Part shown: piece by piece, positions 23,549 to 33,071 of the stretch
How the letters are laid out: every line of letters starts with the position of its first letter
How positions within the stretch are numbered: the stretch's first letter is position 1
Origin: Bacteroidales bacterium
GTDB taxonomy: Bacteria > Bacteroidota > Bacteroidia > Bacteroidales > Muribaculaceae
Direction: 5' to 3'
Assembly: GCA_004555955.1 (NCBI GenBank)
Contig: SFJG01000002.1
Span: 1 to 64,000 of the forward strand
Length of the DNA: 64,000 nt
The notes under the pieces: generated by a model
Seen by the model: the letters and a program-made list of their open reading frames with translations, nothing else
Databases searched by the model: none
What the model was told of the DNA's origin: nothing
Made by a program: the position numbers and the translations under genes

Positions 23549-24766
23549 TTACCTTTTAATATAATCAATTGCGGCGTTCAGTTGGTTGTCGATGCCGGCT
23601 TTTAGGCTTTCGGCGTCGAACGGGCAAGAAATGTCGGGAGTTATGCCAATTCCTTCCACGATTTCGTCGTTGGCGGTTTTATACATCCATGTGGTTGTTT
23701 TGACGTAGTGGTCGCCGCTTGTACTACCGAAAGAGCCGTTGTAGTATAGGTCGACGTCGTCGACGAGGCTTCCCGTGGCTCCGTAAGTGCGTTCGCCAAC
23801 GACAATGCCGTTGGGCATTTGTTTGGCGATTTGAGCGGTTATTTCGGCGTTGCTGATGCTGCGCACATCGGCGAGCACCACAACAGGGCATTTCGGGGCT
23901 AAGCGCTCTTTGCTGTACGGGTAGAGCGAGTAGGGCGTCCACGGTCCGAAATCGTATCGTCCGGTTCCGGTTTTCGAGCGGAAGTAGCCTATCAGGAATT
24001 TATCGTCGATAAGTGGTCCCATAACGTAGTTTTGGTCGTTGTTATATCCACCGCCGTTGTTGCGCACGTCGACGATTACGCCTTTTAGGTTGGCGTGGTT
24101 TTGGGCAAGGTTGATATAGTTGTCTACGACCTCTTTCACCTGCCGATTGAAACTGTCGGTGAGTTTTGAGAATCGATAAGTGATTAAGAAAATCGACAGG
24201 CGCAGGTAGAGGATATCGTTGTCGATAAGGCAAGAAAGATAGTGTTCGGCATCGCGCGACGTGTTGGCGAAAGTTTCTTTGACGTTCGAAGTTCGTCCCG
24301 TTTTGTGAAAACTTTCAGAGAAAGCGTCGCTGAATAGCCGTTCTTCTTGCTGTACGTGGTAGTAAGGTCGCGATGCAGCTTCGTCGCCGCCGGGCGACAC
24401 CCAAAAAGAAGCACGGTCGGAGTCGGCATGGCGGATGTTTTGTATAAAAATAGCCATGTGGTGGTCGCGCAGGCTTCCGCACATTTCCGTGTAGATTCTC
24501 TCAAGTTCATCGGTCGAGACAAAGTCGTCGCGGTCGAGCAGTTCGATTTGCGGGCGATATTTAGCGCGTGCGGCGTCCCAGTCGGTGGTGTCGACTTCCC
24601 ACCACGAGTAGTAGTTGTTGATGCCTTGCCACACTCTGTCGAATTGTTGCGTCAGGGTGAGGTAGTCAAGGTCGTTTGGGTCGTAGATTTCCGGAGCTTC
24701 GTCGCGGCAGCTTGTAAAAAGTGTAAGAAGTGCAGCGAGTGCAATGAGGAGAATATTGCGTTTCAT
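23549..24766 (-). CDS. S41-family peptidase lipoprotein
   Basis: 405 residues. The signal peptide ends in a lipobox, LFTSC with Cys20, so it is a lipoprotein of the inner or outer membrane. The tail-specific protease fold is seen in the C-terminal half: KGVIVDVRNNGGGYNNDQN near 228-246, CPVVVLADVRSISNAEITA near 290-310 with the putative catalytic Ser in SISNAE, and VGERTYGATG near 324. The N-terminal 200 residues match the helical region of Bacteroidetes S41 lipoproteins. Substrates are unknown. Its start codon overlaps the stop of the upstream barrel gene. Confidence 0.85.
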   Translation of the reverse strand: MKRNILLIALAALLTLFTSCRDEAPEIYDPNDLDYLTLTQQFDRVWQGINNYYSWWEVDTTDWDAARAKYRPQIELLDRDDFVSTDELERIYTEMCGSLRDHHMAIFIQNIRHADSDRASFWVSPGGDEAASRPYYHVQQEERLFSDAFSESFHKTGRTSNVKETFANTSRDAEHYLSCLIDNDILYLRLSIFLITYRFSKLTDSFNRQVKEVVDNYINLAQNHANLKGVIVDVRNNGGGYNNDQNYVMGPLIDDKFLIGYFRSKTGTGRYDFGPWTPYSLYPYSKERLAPKCPVVVLADVRSISNAEITAQIAKQMPNGIVVGERTYGATGSLVDDVDLYYNGSFGSTSGDHYVKTTTWMYKTANDEIVEGIGITPDISCPFDAESLKAGIDNQLNAAIDYIKR

Positions 24767-25485
24767 TATTTGTTGGTTTTGAAGAAATACGAAGCACCTA
24801 TCGTAAACGAATAGGTTGTGTTGTAGCGGGGCTGACTTGCCGCCGATTTTTTGTAAAGATTCGACAGTCCGTAGAGCATATGCGCTCCGCAGGAGATGCC
24901 AAGCCGGTCGCTGATGCGATATTTTACGCCCAATCCGGCAACAAGACCGCCGTCGAAGCGGTTGTCGCGTTTGTCGTTGAAAGGCACTGATTCGTCGTAG
25001 TGATAGACGGCGTCGGGCGGCATAATGGTGCTTTCGTAGTCGTCACCATCGAGAGGGCTGTCCGGGAGCAGAGTGTCGCCGCAACGGCTACTCGATGTCC
25101 ATCGTCCGACGTATGCGCCCAGGTCGACAAAGCCTTTCACTTTCTTTCCGCCGAACGAAAATCTTGCGGTGACCGGGATGTCGATGTAGGTGTTGCCGGT
25201 CTTTTCGTAGATTCCTTCGTAGATGCCTGTGCGGTGCATTTTGTAGCCTTTTTGTATGTATGTCGGCGCGGCTCGGAGTGCGAACCAGTCGTTGAAATCA
25301 TAGCCGAAAGCGATGCCGACAGTGGCTCCGTTGCGTCCGTCGTAGCGTAGGTCGTAAGCGTATCCGGTGTCGGTGTCGAGGTTGTTGCGCACGCCGCCAA
25401 ATTCAAGCCCGATGCTGAATTGTGCTGATGAGCAAAGTGTTGTTACGGTTGCTAATATTATGGTGAGACTTGTTCTCAGATTCAT
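24766..25485 (-). CDS. PorT-like outer-membrane beta-barrel protein
   Basis: 239 residues with a signal peptide (LTIILATVTTLCSSAQ). The mature part is a series of alternating strands, beginning FSIGLEFGGVRNN and ending in TYSFTIGASYFFKTNK with an aromatic near the C-terminus, as in small 8-stranded barrels of the PorT/OmpA-like group (PF13568). Tyr, Gly and Asp are abundant. It forms an operon with the S41 lipoprotein, so the pair may act at the outer membrane. No specific function is known. It is distinct from the T9SS PorT at 31362. Confidence 0.8.
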   Translation of the reverse strand: MNLRTSLTIILATVTTLCSSAQFSIGLEFGGVRNNLDTDTGYAYDLRYDGRNGATVGIAFGYDFNDWFALRAAPTYIQKGYKMHRTGIYEGIYEKTGNTYIDIPVTARFSFGGKKVKGFVDLGAYVGRWTSSSRCGDTLLPDSPLDGDDYESTIMPPDAVYHYDESVPFNDKRDNRFDGGLVAGLGVKYRISDRLGISCGAHMLYGLSNLYKKSAASQPRYNTTYSFTIGASYFFKTNK

Positions 25486-25510
25486 TATTTGTAAGGTTAG
25501 TTGTTACCTA

Positions 25511-25541
25511 CAAAGGTAAGCCAAAGCAGTAAAATGACAAA
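25511..25541 (-). promoter_or_regulatory. Promoter of the barrel-S41 operon
   Basis: Minus strand TTTG (25538-25541), 19-base spacer, TACCTTTG (25511-25518), 25 bases upstream of the ATG at 25485. Confidence 0.75.
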
Positions 25542-25657
25542 ATTCAAAGCGGTAATAATAGTTTATTGTGAATTTTTGCAATTATATTTTTGCCGAGATT
25601 CGCCGGAGGTTTGAAAATAAATGGCGCTCGATTGTTCCAAATTGCGCAAATTTGTTG

Positions 25658-25665
25658 TAATTTTG
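25658..25665 (+). promoter_or_regulatory. -7 promoter element of the YIP1-smpB operon
   Basis: TAATTTTG, ending 22 bases before the ATG at 25688. The TTG at 25632-25634 is 23 bases away, slightly long for a -33. Confidence 0.5.
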
Positions 25666-25687
25666 TAGCCTAAAAAACGCAAAGCCG

Positions 25688-26236
25688 ATGAATAAACTGC
25701 TTCTAACACTGAAATTGTTGGTATCGCCCCATTCCACATGGGCGCGATTGCTTGGCGGCTCGACTTCGTCGTCGGAGTCGGAGCGCAAGTTGTTCTATCC
25801 GTTGGTGTTTATCGTGGCGCTAAGTGCGGTAGGACTTTTGTGGCAGGAAGTGAATTTGACAATAGGTGATGTTGTCATTGCCGCATTTGTCCAAGCCATT
25901 TCCTTCATCTTGTCGCTTTATATTTGCGTTATGGCAATTTCGTGGGGACTGAATTTTGCGATTGAAAAAGATGCCTTTGTGGCACCCGGAAAGGTGAAAA
26001 CCTTTGTGCTTTATTGTTTGGCGATTCTTATGCTTATAAGCATTGTGAAAAATTTGCTGCCTGCCGTGTCGGTCTTTTTCGACTTGTTCCCGATTTATCT
26101 TATTATTCCGGTGTGGCAAGCCACAGAGTTTTTGCACATCGATAAGGAGAAAAACGCTTTTTTTGTCGTTGGAGCCACCGCATTATTGATTGTAACACCC
26201 TGGTTGGTTAGCGCATTGTTTTCTTTTTTCGTTTAA
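25688..26236 (+). CDS. YIP1-family membrane protein
   Basis: 182 residues with five predicted membrane helices: about 35-53, 60-85, 100-118, 120-140 and 155-180. The N-terminal [12 protein letters not shown] is the typical start of bacterial Yip1-domain proteins (PF04893). It sits in the inner membrane; the function of bacterial members is unknown. It is four bases upstream of smpB and probably cotranscribed. Confidence 0.75.
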   Translation: MNKLLLTLKLLVSPHSTWARLLGGSTSSSESERKLFYPLVFIVALSAVGLLWQEVNLTIGDVVIAAFVQAISFILSLYICVMAISWGLNFAIEKDAFVAPGKVKTFVLYCLAILMLISIVKNLLPAVSVFFDLFPIYLIIPVWQATEFLHIDKEKNAFFVVGATALLIVTPWLVSALFSFFV

Positions 26237-26240
26237 GCAC

Positions 26241-26693
26241 ATGAAACTTCAAAATGTAAATATTCGTAACCGCCGTGCAACGTTCGACTTTGAAATAGTA
26301 GAGCGCTACGTTGCCGGCATCGTACTTACCGGCACCGAAATCAAGTCGATTCGCCTTGGCAAAGCCGGTCTTACCGATTCGTTCTGTTATGAGTCGGGCG
26401 GCGAGATTTGGATAAAAAACATGTATGTCGGTGAGTATTTCTACGGCTCATACAATAATCATCAGTCGCGTCGCGACCGCAAACTTTTGCTCAACAAGAA
26501 GGAGATTGCCGCTCTTGGTAAGGCGTCGAAAGACAGCGGGTTTTCGATAGTTCCGTTGAGGGTGTTTATCAACGACCGCGGATTGGCTAAGGTAGAAATC
26601 GCACTGGCACGCGGTAAGAAGGAATACGACAAGCGTCAGTCGATTCGCGAGCGCGAAGACCGTCGCGAAATGGACCGTATGTTCAAACATTAG
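26241..26693 (+). CDS. smpB: SsrA-binding protein
   Basis: 150 residues, normal for SmpB. Family landmarks: [20 protein letters not shown] near 10-29, [14 protein letters not shown] near 31-44, [14 protein letters not shown] near 71 and the basic C-terminal tail [19 protein letters not shown] that reads the decoding centre. With tmRNA it rescues stalled ribosomes. The tmRNA gene is not in this window. The stop overlaps the convergent methyltransferase gene by four bases. Confidence 0.96.
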   Translation: MKLQNVNIRNRRATFDFEIVERYVAGIVLTGTEIKSIRLGKAGLTDSFCYESGGEIWIKNMYVGEYFYGSYNNHQSRRDRKLLLNKKEIAALGKASKDSGFSIVPLRVFINDRGLAKVEIALARGKKEYDKRQSIREREDRREMDRMFKH

Positions 26694-27883
26694 CGTCGGC
26701 ACACGAGCAGTACGTGCCGATTGTCGTAGCAGGTGGTAGCGTAGATATGCACGTTGCCGCCTTCGCTTATTTTTAGCCGCTTGCGAAGTTCGGCTGCCGA
26801 TAGCGGGAAGTGGCGGCAAGTGATGTCGGCAGCGGGGTAGAGCATGCGCAGTTGCTTAATGTCGGGCTTACTTAGCGACAAAATGCGTTCGACGACGTAT
26901 TGCTTGCCCGGGAAGCATTCGACCGCCATGTCGCCGACAAACAATGCCGTGTCGGGCGATATCTTTGAGATGCCGTATGTGTCTGACAGTTGGCTGAATT
27001 GCCGCGATTTCATAACCGAAGCATTCGGCACAAACAAACGTTTTCCCTCTTGCGGATGCGCGTAGGTCGCTGTTTCGGGGTCGGTGCTGAAGCGTGTATC
27101 GAATGTTTCGACTCGGTCGGATTCGTAGTTGATGGTTCGCACTGTCGGAGGTTCGTCGCCGGCGGATGTGAAATCAATCTTGAAAAGAAGTTCTTTGCAG
27201 TCATTTTTGACCGACACAACCCAAATGTCGGTTGTTTCGGGATATTCTTTAATTGTTTGCGCAATGTCGACCATGGGCGAACCTTTCACGATTATGAATT
27301 TTACCGCCGAGCGGATGTTGTCGACTATCGTCTTCAGATTAGGTGTGCAGTCGGCAAACGAGTATAGTCGCATCGAGGCGGTTTCGCCTCGGCGTGACGG
27401 GTCGACGAAGCACGCATCGTAGCCGTTCAGGTTTAGAGAAGCATCGACGGCATCGCGACATTCCACTTCGATGTTCGAAGCTCCGAGCCTGTTGAAGTTG
27501 TGGCGTGCAGTGGCTGCTACTTCGGGATTTATGTCGCAGCAGGCGACGTGGCGCGCATTTCGGGCTATGTAGTAGGCATCGATGCCCAGTCCGCACGTCA
27601 GGTCGTAGACGTTCCGGCAATCGGCAAAGAGCGTGCCGTGAAGCCGAGCAACCGCTTCGCTCGTGCATTGCTCGATGGAGACAGCAGTCGGGTAGATAAG
27701 CCGTTCGCCCAGTTCCGGCAATTTGCGCCGTGCCTTTTGTCGGCAACTGATTTGCGTTATGGCAAAGTCGAGGTCGAACGTAAGCCCGCTGAATTTCTTC
27801 AAGCGCAACTTTATCGGGTCGCTCGAGCCGTATTGCTCCAAAAATGCGTTAAACTCTTTGCTGTCGATGAAATCCAAATTCAT
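26690..27883 (-). CDS. Class I SAM methyltransferase with THUMP-like domain
   Basis: 397 residues. The N-terminal helical part (RQKARRKLP, then [18 protein letters not shown] near 65-82) precedes a Rossmann methyltransferase with motif [16 protein letters not shown] near 93-107, an acidic residue in CCDINPEV near 115 and motif [11 protein letters not shown] near 158. The C-terminal 100 residues (residues 295 on) match a THUMP-like domain common in Bacteroidetes. A role in RNA modification is likely from the domain, but target and position are unknown. Confidence 0.8.
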   Translation of the reverse strand: MNLDFIDSKEFNAFLEQYGSSDPIKLRLKKFSGLTFDLDFAITQISCRQKARRKLPELGERLIYPTAVSIEQCTSEAVARLHGTLFADCRNVYDLTCGLGIDAYYIARNARHVACCDINPEVAATARHNFNRLGASNIEVECRDAVDASLNLNGYDACFVDPSRRGETASMRLYSFADCTPNLKTIVDNIRSAVKFIIVKGSPMVDIAQTIKEYPETTDIWVVSVKNDCKELLFKIDFTSAGDEPPTVRTINYESDRVETFDTRFSTDPETATYAHPQEGKRLFVPNASVMKSRQFSQLSDTYGISKISPDTALFVGDMAVECFPGKQYVVERILSLSKPDIKQLRMLYPAADITCRHFPLSAAELRKRLKISEGGNVHIYATTCYDNRHVLLVCRR

Positions 27884-27986
27884 ATTCGAGATTTATTGTT
27901 CACAAAGTTAACGTTTTTCGGACGGAAAATCGCTTTTTCGTTGGAGAAAACGATATAAATCGGGATGTGTGTTAATGTGTGTTAAA

Positions 27987-28088
27987 ATGTTTGTGTTGAT
28001 TAAACCAAAACGAATAAAGATAGTCAAAGCATTGACTTCAGAAACATACAATAGCATACTTGAGATATTCAGTAAATTATTCAAGTAA
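27987..28088 (+). CDS. Candidate 33-residue small protein
   Basis: ATG-initiated frame: MFVLIKPKRIKIVKALTS in the first half, then ETYNSILEIFSKLFK. It is basic (eight Lys/Arg) and could form an amphipathic helix. A hairpin follows 28 bases after the stop, which could end a short transcript. No promoter or family match is visible, so this may be chance in AT-rich DNA. Confidence 0.25.
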   Translation: MFVLIKPKRIKIVKALTSETYNSILEIFSKLFK

Positions 28089-28167
28089 AAATAAATAACT
28101 TTTTCGTATCCGATTAAGGCACCTTGAACTGAGAAGCGAAGGGTGCCTTTACAACACCCGATGAATG

Positions 28168-28199
28168 AAAAAAAGCCGACTTCGAAAGGAGCCGGCTTT
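28168..28199 (-). terminator. Terminator of the deaminase gene
   Basis: Stem AAAGCCG / CGGCTTT (28172-28178 with 28193-28199), followed on the minus strand by seven T. It lies 24 bases past the stop at 28223. Confidence 0.75.
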
Positions 28200-28222
28200 A
28201 GATTTTTCGAAGCAAGAGCGAA

Positions 28223-28714
28223 TTAGTATTCGGTCTTGTCCTCTTTAGCCTCCCAGGCTTTGAAAGCGTTTATGCAGTCGGTGTGCTCAACGTGAACGCA
28301 TGGGATAGAACGCTCGCTCTTGGGTTTGTCGAGCTCTTCGTAGATAAACTTATCGCTGAAGTCGATAGCGTCGGCATCTTCTTTAGTGTTGCCATAGTAA
28401 ATGCGTGCAACGCCTGCCCAGTAGAGAGCGCTCAAGCACATCGGACACGGTTCGCACGAACTATATACGTAGCAGCCGTCGAGTTTGAAAGAGCCGACTT
28501 TTTTGCAGGCTTGGCGAATAGCGTTAACTTCTGCGTGTGCTGTTGGGTCGTTGTCGATGGTCACGGAATTAGATGCAACGGCAATAACTTCATCGCCTTT
28601 GACAATGACAGCGCCGAACGGACCTCCGCCACGTTCAACACTTGCAAGCGATGCATCGCTTGCTTGTTTGAGATAACTCAAATCTTTTTCAGTGATTTCA
28701 ATTTTTGTCTTCAT
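28223..28714 (-). CDS. Guanine deaminase-type nucleoside deaminase
   Basis: 163 residues of the cytidine-deaminase superfamily. GGGPFGAVIVKG near 29, the zinc-ligand and proton-shuttle motif TAHAEVNAIR near 58-67 and SCEPCPMCLSALYWA near 86-100 give one His and two Cys zinc ligands plus the catalytic Glu. The end DSDKFIYEEL-like (FSDKFIYEELDKP) resembles Bacillus-type guanine deaminase, which turns guanine into xanthine, rather than tRNA adenosine deaminase TadA. Single gene, with a -7 match TAACTTTG at 28753-28760 on the minus strand. Confidence 0.85.
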   Translation of the reverse strand: MKTKIEITEKDLSYLKQASDASLASVERGGGPFGAVIVKGDEVIAVASNSVTIDNDPTAHAEVNAIRQACKKVGSFKLDGCYVYSSCEPCPMCLSALYWAGVARIYYGNTKEDADAIDFSDKFIYEELDKPKSERSIPCVHVEHTDCINAFKAWEAKEDKTEY

Positions 28715-28804
28715 ATCTTGTATTATTCTGTTTTTTTAGACGAAATGGGCGTCAAAGTTACGCTAAATTTTGGCAAAAAACAACAGATTTTTCAAAAATT
28801 ATTG

Positions 28805-30820
28805 TTACTGTACATCTGATTTGTGCGGTTTTTCGCTTGTTGCACCGATGCGAGGCCACATGAGGTTGGGGAAAACTGTCAGACGTAAGCGTGTAGAGCC
28901 GTAGGGTACGAGTTCGATTGTTTGTGTCGGTTGTCCGTCGGAGCTTGCGAGCCCCGGAGCGGGAACGGGCGGTGTAAATCGGTTGGCAACGAGTTGCCAA
29001 TCGAGCACTTTCTTTGCCGGCACTTTGATTGTTATCGGCGAGTTGCCTTCGTCGAAAGGAAATCCGGAAACTTGTCGGCGTACTAATTCGAATTTGGTTT
29101 GTGCATCAGCAGCCAAGCAGTCTATACCATAGTTCCAATCACCGTTGGGGCGCAGGTCGTAGCATACGAATTCGGGATTTTCCGACTTTTTGCCGTTGAG
29201 GTTAGCATATACTTTTTTGTCGATTGTTTGCTTTGTCGGAACGGGGAATGAGAACAACAGCGGACCGCGCTTGACGTAAGTTCCTTGATTAGCCGGCATT
29301 TGCTCGAGTTTTGTGTCGATGTCGAATTGAAGTGTGACAACGTCGCCGGTGTTGAACGTACGCACGATTTTTGCAAACGTGCCGGGAATCATTGTTTCGG
29401 GGCTTTCAACGCCATTGATGAGCATTGTAGCTGAGTTGCACCATCCGGGGATGCGCGCGGAGAACGACATCGTTGTGGGTCTATCGACGGTAAAGCGGAA
29501 GTTTATTTGGTCGTCGAACGGATATTGCGTTTCTTCAACGATTGTCACAGTGCGGCCGTTCGGGAGTTTGCGAGTGATGGACGATGGACCGAATAGAGCG
29601 GCAACGCAACCGCCGTCGCGTGTGGTGAGCCACATTCTGCCGATGTAGTTGGGCATAAATCGGTGCACGTTTCCGGCGCAGCACTCTGTTTCGTGGCTCG
29701 GGCGGTATTGCATCCAATTTAAGCCATATTTGAAGGCATTGTGGTTCGATTCACCGGTCGAAATCACTTGGTTGACCGACGACAGATATTGCAGCGAGCG
29801 GAAGTCTTTGCCAATGGCACCGAGTCCGGCATTGAAAATGGCTGTTTCTATCATATCAGCCCATTTTGTGCTGCCGGTCACTTCCAAGAAATAGCCCCAA
29901 GTCCAGGTAAAGTCGCTGATGTCGCACGTTTCGTGGCTGCAAAGCGGGTTGTTTCCGGTAAGGTGTTCGGCACTGGAGGGTATGCCGTCGGGCAAAAGAT
30001 GGTCGCGTTCGATTTTTCGTTCTATGTTAAGGGCAATTTCGAGATATTTCGGTTTGCCGGTGTAGGAGAAGAGCATTAAGGGTATCTTGAGCATTTCGGC
30101 AGTCGTTACGCCGTGCTCGTGGATTGGGCTGTCGTCGGCAGCGGTAACTGCGTTGATGCGGAATTTTCCCAATGCATAAGCCTTTTCGGCAAGTTCAAGC
30201 AATTGCGGATTTTTTGTTATCCCGTAAGTCCAAAGGATGCCTTCGAGGTTGACAATCGAGCGTCCGTCGCTGTCACGGTTGCCGCCGAGCGCCTCGGGGG
30301 CATAGGTGAGGTAATGCTTTTGCAGGGCTGCAACTACTTTGCTGTCGCCGGTGGCTTCGTAGTAAGCCTTTATGGCGCGGAAAAACACGGCAAACGGCCA
30401 CGATTGCGTGATGTCGGTAGGACCGAGGCGGCCGTTGTCGGCGGCATGTTGGAGCGTGTAGAAGATGCCGGCTTCGCCTTTGTCAATCAGTGCTTTGTCG
30501 TCGAGGAGATACCCCAGACGAAGCAGTCCGTCGGTATAGTAGGCAGTCTGCTCGTAGCGCCACCAGCCGGAGCCGTGGTTTTCAGCCTCGCGCTTGAGGT
30601 TTCCTGCCCAAAGACACGAATTGAAAGGGTAGGAGATGGCTTCCGGGTGACCTGTCATACCGGTTTTCTGCCGATTGAGAAACTCGCCGAGCCAGCCGTT
30701 GGCTGTTACGTTGTCGACATTTCCTCCACCGTAACGACCGTAGTCGCTATAGACGGTGTGTTGTGCGTCGGCAATTGCAAAACTGCCGACAATTGTTGCT
30801 ATTGTCAATATCCTTTTCAT
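28805..30820 (-). CDS. GH127-family glycoside hydrolase (beta-L-arabinofuranosidase type)
   Basis: 671 residues with a signal peptide (MKRILTIATIVGSFAIADA). The (alpha/alpha)6 barrel of the GH127/DUF1680 family covers about 40-450. Predicted zinc and catalytic residues are visible: SHETCDISDF (Glu297, Cys299) and HETECCAGN (Cys380, Cys381), where a Cys acts as nucleophile in characterised members. Two beta domains follow. The enzyme would remove arabinofuranose from plant glycans such as extensin or pectin in the periplasm or at the surface. Related GH146 enzymes share these motifs, so the exact linkage is open. Unusually it stands alone, without SusCD genes. Confidence 0.88.
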   Translation of the reverse strand: MKRILTIATIVGSFAIADAQHTVYSDYGRYGGGNVDNVTANGWLGEFLNRQKTGMTGHPEAISYPFNSCLWAGNLKREAENHGSGWWRYEQTAYYTDGLLRLGYLLDDKALIDKGEAGIFYTLQHAADNGRLGPTDITQSWPFAVFFRAIKAYYEATGDSKVVAALQKHYLTYAPEALGGNRDSDGRSIVNLEGILWTYGITKNPQLLELAEKAYALGKFRINAVTAADDSPIHEHGVTTAEMLKIPLMLFSYTGKPKYLEIALNIERKIERDHLLPDGIPSSAEHLTGNNPLCSHETCDISDFTWTWGYFLEVTGSTKWADMIETAIFNAGLGAIGKDFRSLQYLSSVNQVISTGESNHNAFKYGLNWMQYRPSHETECCAGNVHRFMPNYIGRMWLTTRDGGCVAALFGPSSITRKLPNGRTVTIVEETQYPFDDQINFRFTVDRPTTMSFSARIPGWCNSATMLINGVESPETMIPGTFAKIVRTFNTGDVVTLQFDIDTKLEQMPANQGTYVKRGPLLFSFPVPTKQTIDKKVYANLNGKKSENPEFVCYDLRPNGDWNYGIDCLAADAQTKFELVRRQVSGFPFDEGNSPITIKVPAKKVLDWQLVANRFTPPVPAPGLASSDGQPTQTIELVPYGSTRLRLTVFPNLMWPRIGATSEKPHKSDVQ

Positions 30821-30833
30821 TAGTATGTGTTAT

Positions 30834-31178
30834 TTAGATGATTTTTGCTTTATACCCGGCGGCGGTAAGTAGTTGGCACACCTTATTACGGAGGTCGCCT
30901 TGAATCAAGATTTCGCCACCGCGAGTCGAACCGCCGACGCCGCATTTCGTTTTAAGCATGCGTGCCAATTCTTTGAGGTCGTCGTCGGTGCCGACAAAGC
31001 CTTCGATGATGGTCGCGTCTTTGCCTTTACGGTTTTTGCGGTCGAGAACAACCTTCAACTTCTGCTTTTCCGGCGGAAGAGTTTGCGGTTCCGGCTCGTC
31101 GTCGATGCTTTCGTATTGCATATCCGGGTTGGTCGAGTAGACTATGTTGAGTCGCTTTTTCCAATCGTTGTCTTTCAT
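30834..31178 (-). CDS. SUI1/eIF1-like translation factor (YciH type)
   Basis: 114 residues. The C-terminal 80 residues are a SUI1 domain: KLKVVLDRKNRKGKDATIIEGF near 40-61, ELARMLKTKCGVGGST near 70-85 and EILIQGDLR near 88. The N-terminus is acidic and disordered. Bacterial members bind the small ribosomal subunit and may tune start-codon fidelity. Thirteen bases separate it from the downstream GH127 gene; the two have no evident functional link. Confidence 0.88.
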   Translation of the reverse strand: MKDNDWKKRLNIVYSTNPDMQYESIDDEPEPQTLPPEKQKLKVVLDRKNRKGKDATIIEGFVGTDDDLKELARMLKTKCGVGGSTRGGEILIQGDLRNKVCQLLTAAGYKAKII

Positions 31179-31361
31179 TTTTGTCGTTTTTTATTGATTG
31201 TTCAAAGATATTGAAAAATTGTTTGCTAAGCAAAGAAAACGCAAAGAAAACGCAAAATGCGGTGATGACGTGTTCGCAACACACACTGCTTTGGTGGAAG
31301 GAATTTCACGAAAATTTGCATAGTTTGCAATAATCGTCGATTTTTTGCGTTAAAGGAATAT

Positions 31362-32081
31362 ATGAAAAAATTTTTGGTTCATATTGCTGTGATTTTGACG
31401 GTATTGATGTCGTCGACTGTGCAAGCACAGGACAACGACAAGATACTCAATCGTCCTTATGCAGATATGAAACGCGTTCACTACGGCTTTTCGGTGGGTT
31501 TTCAGAATCAAAGTCTGTGGCTGACACACAATGGCTATACGACCGAGAGCGGTGAATCGTGGTTTGCCGACGTGACGGATTTGCAGCCGGGATTTTGCGT
31601 GAATATGCTCGGCGACTTGCGTCTGGGGCAGCATTTCAATCTCCGTGTGTCGCCGGGTATGTATTTCGGCAGCCGGACAGTGACGTTCCGCGAAACAGTC
31701 AGCGGAAATATCGAAAAGCAGAACATAAAAAATAGTAGCGTCGTTGTTCCGGTCGACTTGAAGGTGTCGGCTCTTCGCTATCACAATCTGCGCCCGTACG
31801 TCACCGCCGGTGTTATGGCGTCGTTTGACGTGTCGAAGAAGAAGGACGGCGAATTGCTGCAGTTGAGCAATACGGATTTTTTTGCTACGGTGGGCTTGGG
31901 ACTTGACGTCTACGTGCCGTTTTTCAAGTTTATTCCCGAGGTGAAGTTCTGCTTCGGATTGAAGAATCTGCTGAAAAAGGACCGTCCCGACTTGGCAGAA
32001 GACCCCGACAAACTTAAATATACCAATTCGTTGGACAAAGCCGTCTCGAATATGGTTGTGTTTACATTTTATTTTGAGTAG
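31362..32081 (+). CDS. porT: Type IX secretion outer-membrane protein PorT
   Basis: 239 residues with a signal peptide (MKKFLVHIAVILTVLMSSTVQA). The mature protein opens KILNRPYADMKRVHYGFSVG, a segment characteristic of PorT/SprT, and continues as an outer-membrane barrel ending in VVFTFYFE. PorT is needed for T9SS function in Porphyromonas gingivalis. It is the first gene of a six-gene run, with a two-base gap to porP. In P. gingivalis porT lies away from porPKLMN, so this arrangement is informative. Confidence 0.85.
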   Translation: MKKFLVHIAVILTVLMSSTVQAQDNDKILNRPYADMKRVHYGFSVGFQNQSLWLTHNGYTTESGESWFADVTDLQPGFCVNMLGDLRLGQHFNLRVSPGMYFGSRTVTFRETVSGNIEKQNIKNSSVVVPVDLKVSALRYHNLRPYVTAGVMASFDVSKKKDGELLQLSNTDFFATVGLGLDVYVPFFKFIPEVKFCFGLKNLLKKDRPDLAEDPDKLKYTNSLDKAVSNMVVFTFYFE

Positions 32082-32083
32082 AA

Positions 32084-33067
32084 GTGCTGGGATTAAGAAA
32101 CATAGGAAGAAGGATGGCAATCGTCGTGGCGGTTGCGACGGCGTTTGTGTGTTCGGCGCAAGTCGACACTCAGTTGTCGCAATACTGGGCGTTGCCGTCG
32201 TACTACAATCCGGCAGCCATCGGCAGAACGGATTATCTGCACATTATGGGCGGCACGCGCTTGCAATGGGTAGGCATTCCGAATGCGCCGACAGCGTTTT
32301 TGGCAAGTGCCGATATGCCGGTTAAGATAGGGAAAAAGCGCATAGGCGTTGGCGTAGTGTTTCAACAGGAGAGCATTGGACTTTTTTCGAACTTGAATGC
32401 GGGTGCGCAAGTGGCGTATAAGCAAAAATTGCTCGGAGGCGTGCTCTCGATAGGCTTGCAAGTGGGTATTTTCGACCAGAATTTCAAGGGGTCGAAGGTC
32501 TACATTCCCGACGATGATGAATTTCACCAAGACACCGACGATGCAATTCCGCGCAACGACCTACACGGCACGGCGTTCGACATGAATGTCGGAGTCTATT
32601 ACACTCACAAATGGTTCTGGGCAGGCGTGTCGGCAACTCACGTTATGGAGCCGACCGTGTCGCTTAACACCGACGAAGGTTCCGACGAGGCAATGTATGA
32701 AACGCAAGCCGGACGAATGTTTTATTTTATGGGAGGTAGCAATATTCCAATAAAAAATACGTTATTTGAAATACAGCCCTCTTTTATGGTCCGCAGCGAC
32801 TTCAAGAGTGTGCAGCCGGAGGTTACAGCCCGTGTGCGCTACAACAAATTCTTGTCGGGAGGCGTGGCATATCGCTACAAAGATGCCGTTTCGGTGCAGT
32901 TGGGCGCCGAATTCAAGAACTTCTTTGTCGGTTACAACTACGACTATCCGACGTCGGCAATTTCGAAAGCCAGCAGCGGTTCGCACGAGGTGTTTGTGGG
33001 CTATAACGTAAAATTGAACTTAGGAGATAAGAACAAAAATAAACATAAGAGCATTCGCATAATGTAA
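32084..33067 (+). CDS. porP: Type IX secretion membrane protein PorP/SprF
   Basis: 327 residues from a GTG at 32084, two bases after the porT stop; an ATG at 32114 would leave a signal peptide without its basic n-region RNIGRR, so the GTG is preferred. The family signature TQLSQYWALPSYYNPAAIGR follows the signal peptide at once. The rest is a barrel of the PF11751 family ending in VFVGYNVKLNLGDK. PorP binds PorE and links the GldK/GldN ring to the outer membrane. It directly precedes gldK, as in other T9SS loci. Confidence 0.93.
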   Translation: MLGLRNIGRRMAIVVAVATAFVCSAQVDTQLSQYWALPSYYNPAAIGRTDYLHIMGGTRLQWVGIPNAPTAFLASADMPVKIGKKRIGVGVVFQQESIGLFSNLNAGAQVAYKQKLLGGVLSIGLQVGIFDQNFKGSKVYIPDDDEFHQDTDDAIPRNDLHGTAFDMNVGVYYTHKWFWAGVSATHVMEPTVSLNTDEGSDEAMYETQAGRMFYFMGGSNIPIKNTLFEIQPSFMVRSDFKSVQPEVTARVRYNKFLSGGVAYRYKDAVSVQLGAEFKNFFVGYNYDYPTSAISKASSGSHEVFVGYNVKLNLGDKNKNKHKSIRIM

Positions 33068-33071
33068 CAAT

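Larger units (their letters stand above)
27884..28222. other. Intergenic stretch with hairpins and one small open frame
   Basis: It holds a 33-codon plus-strand frame (27987-28088), a hairpin AAGGCACC / GGTGCCTT (28116-28123 with 28142-28149) and the terminator of the deaminase gene (28168-28199). No convincing -7 element was found upstream of the small frame. The region is AT-rich. Confidence 0.5.
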
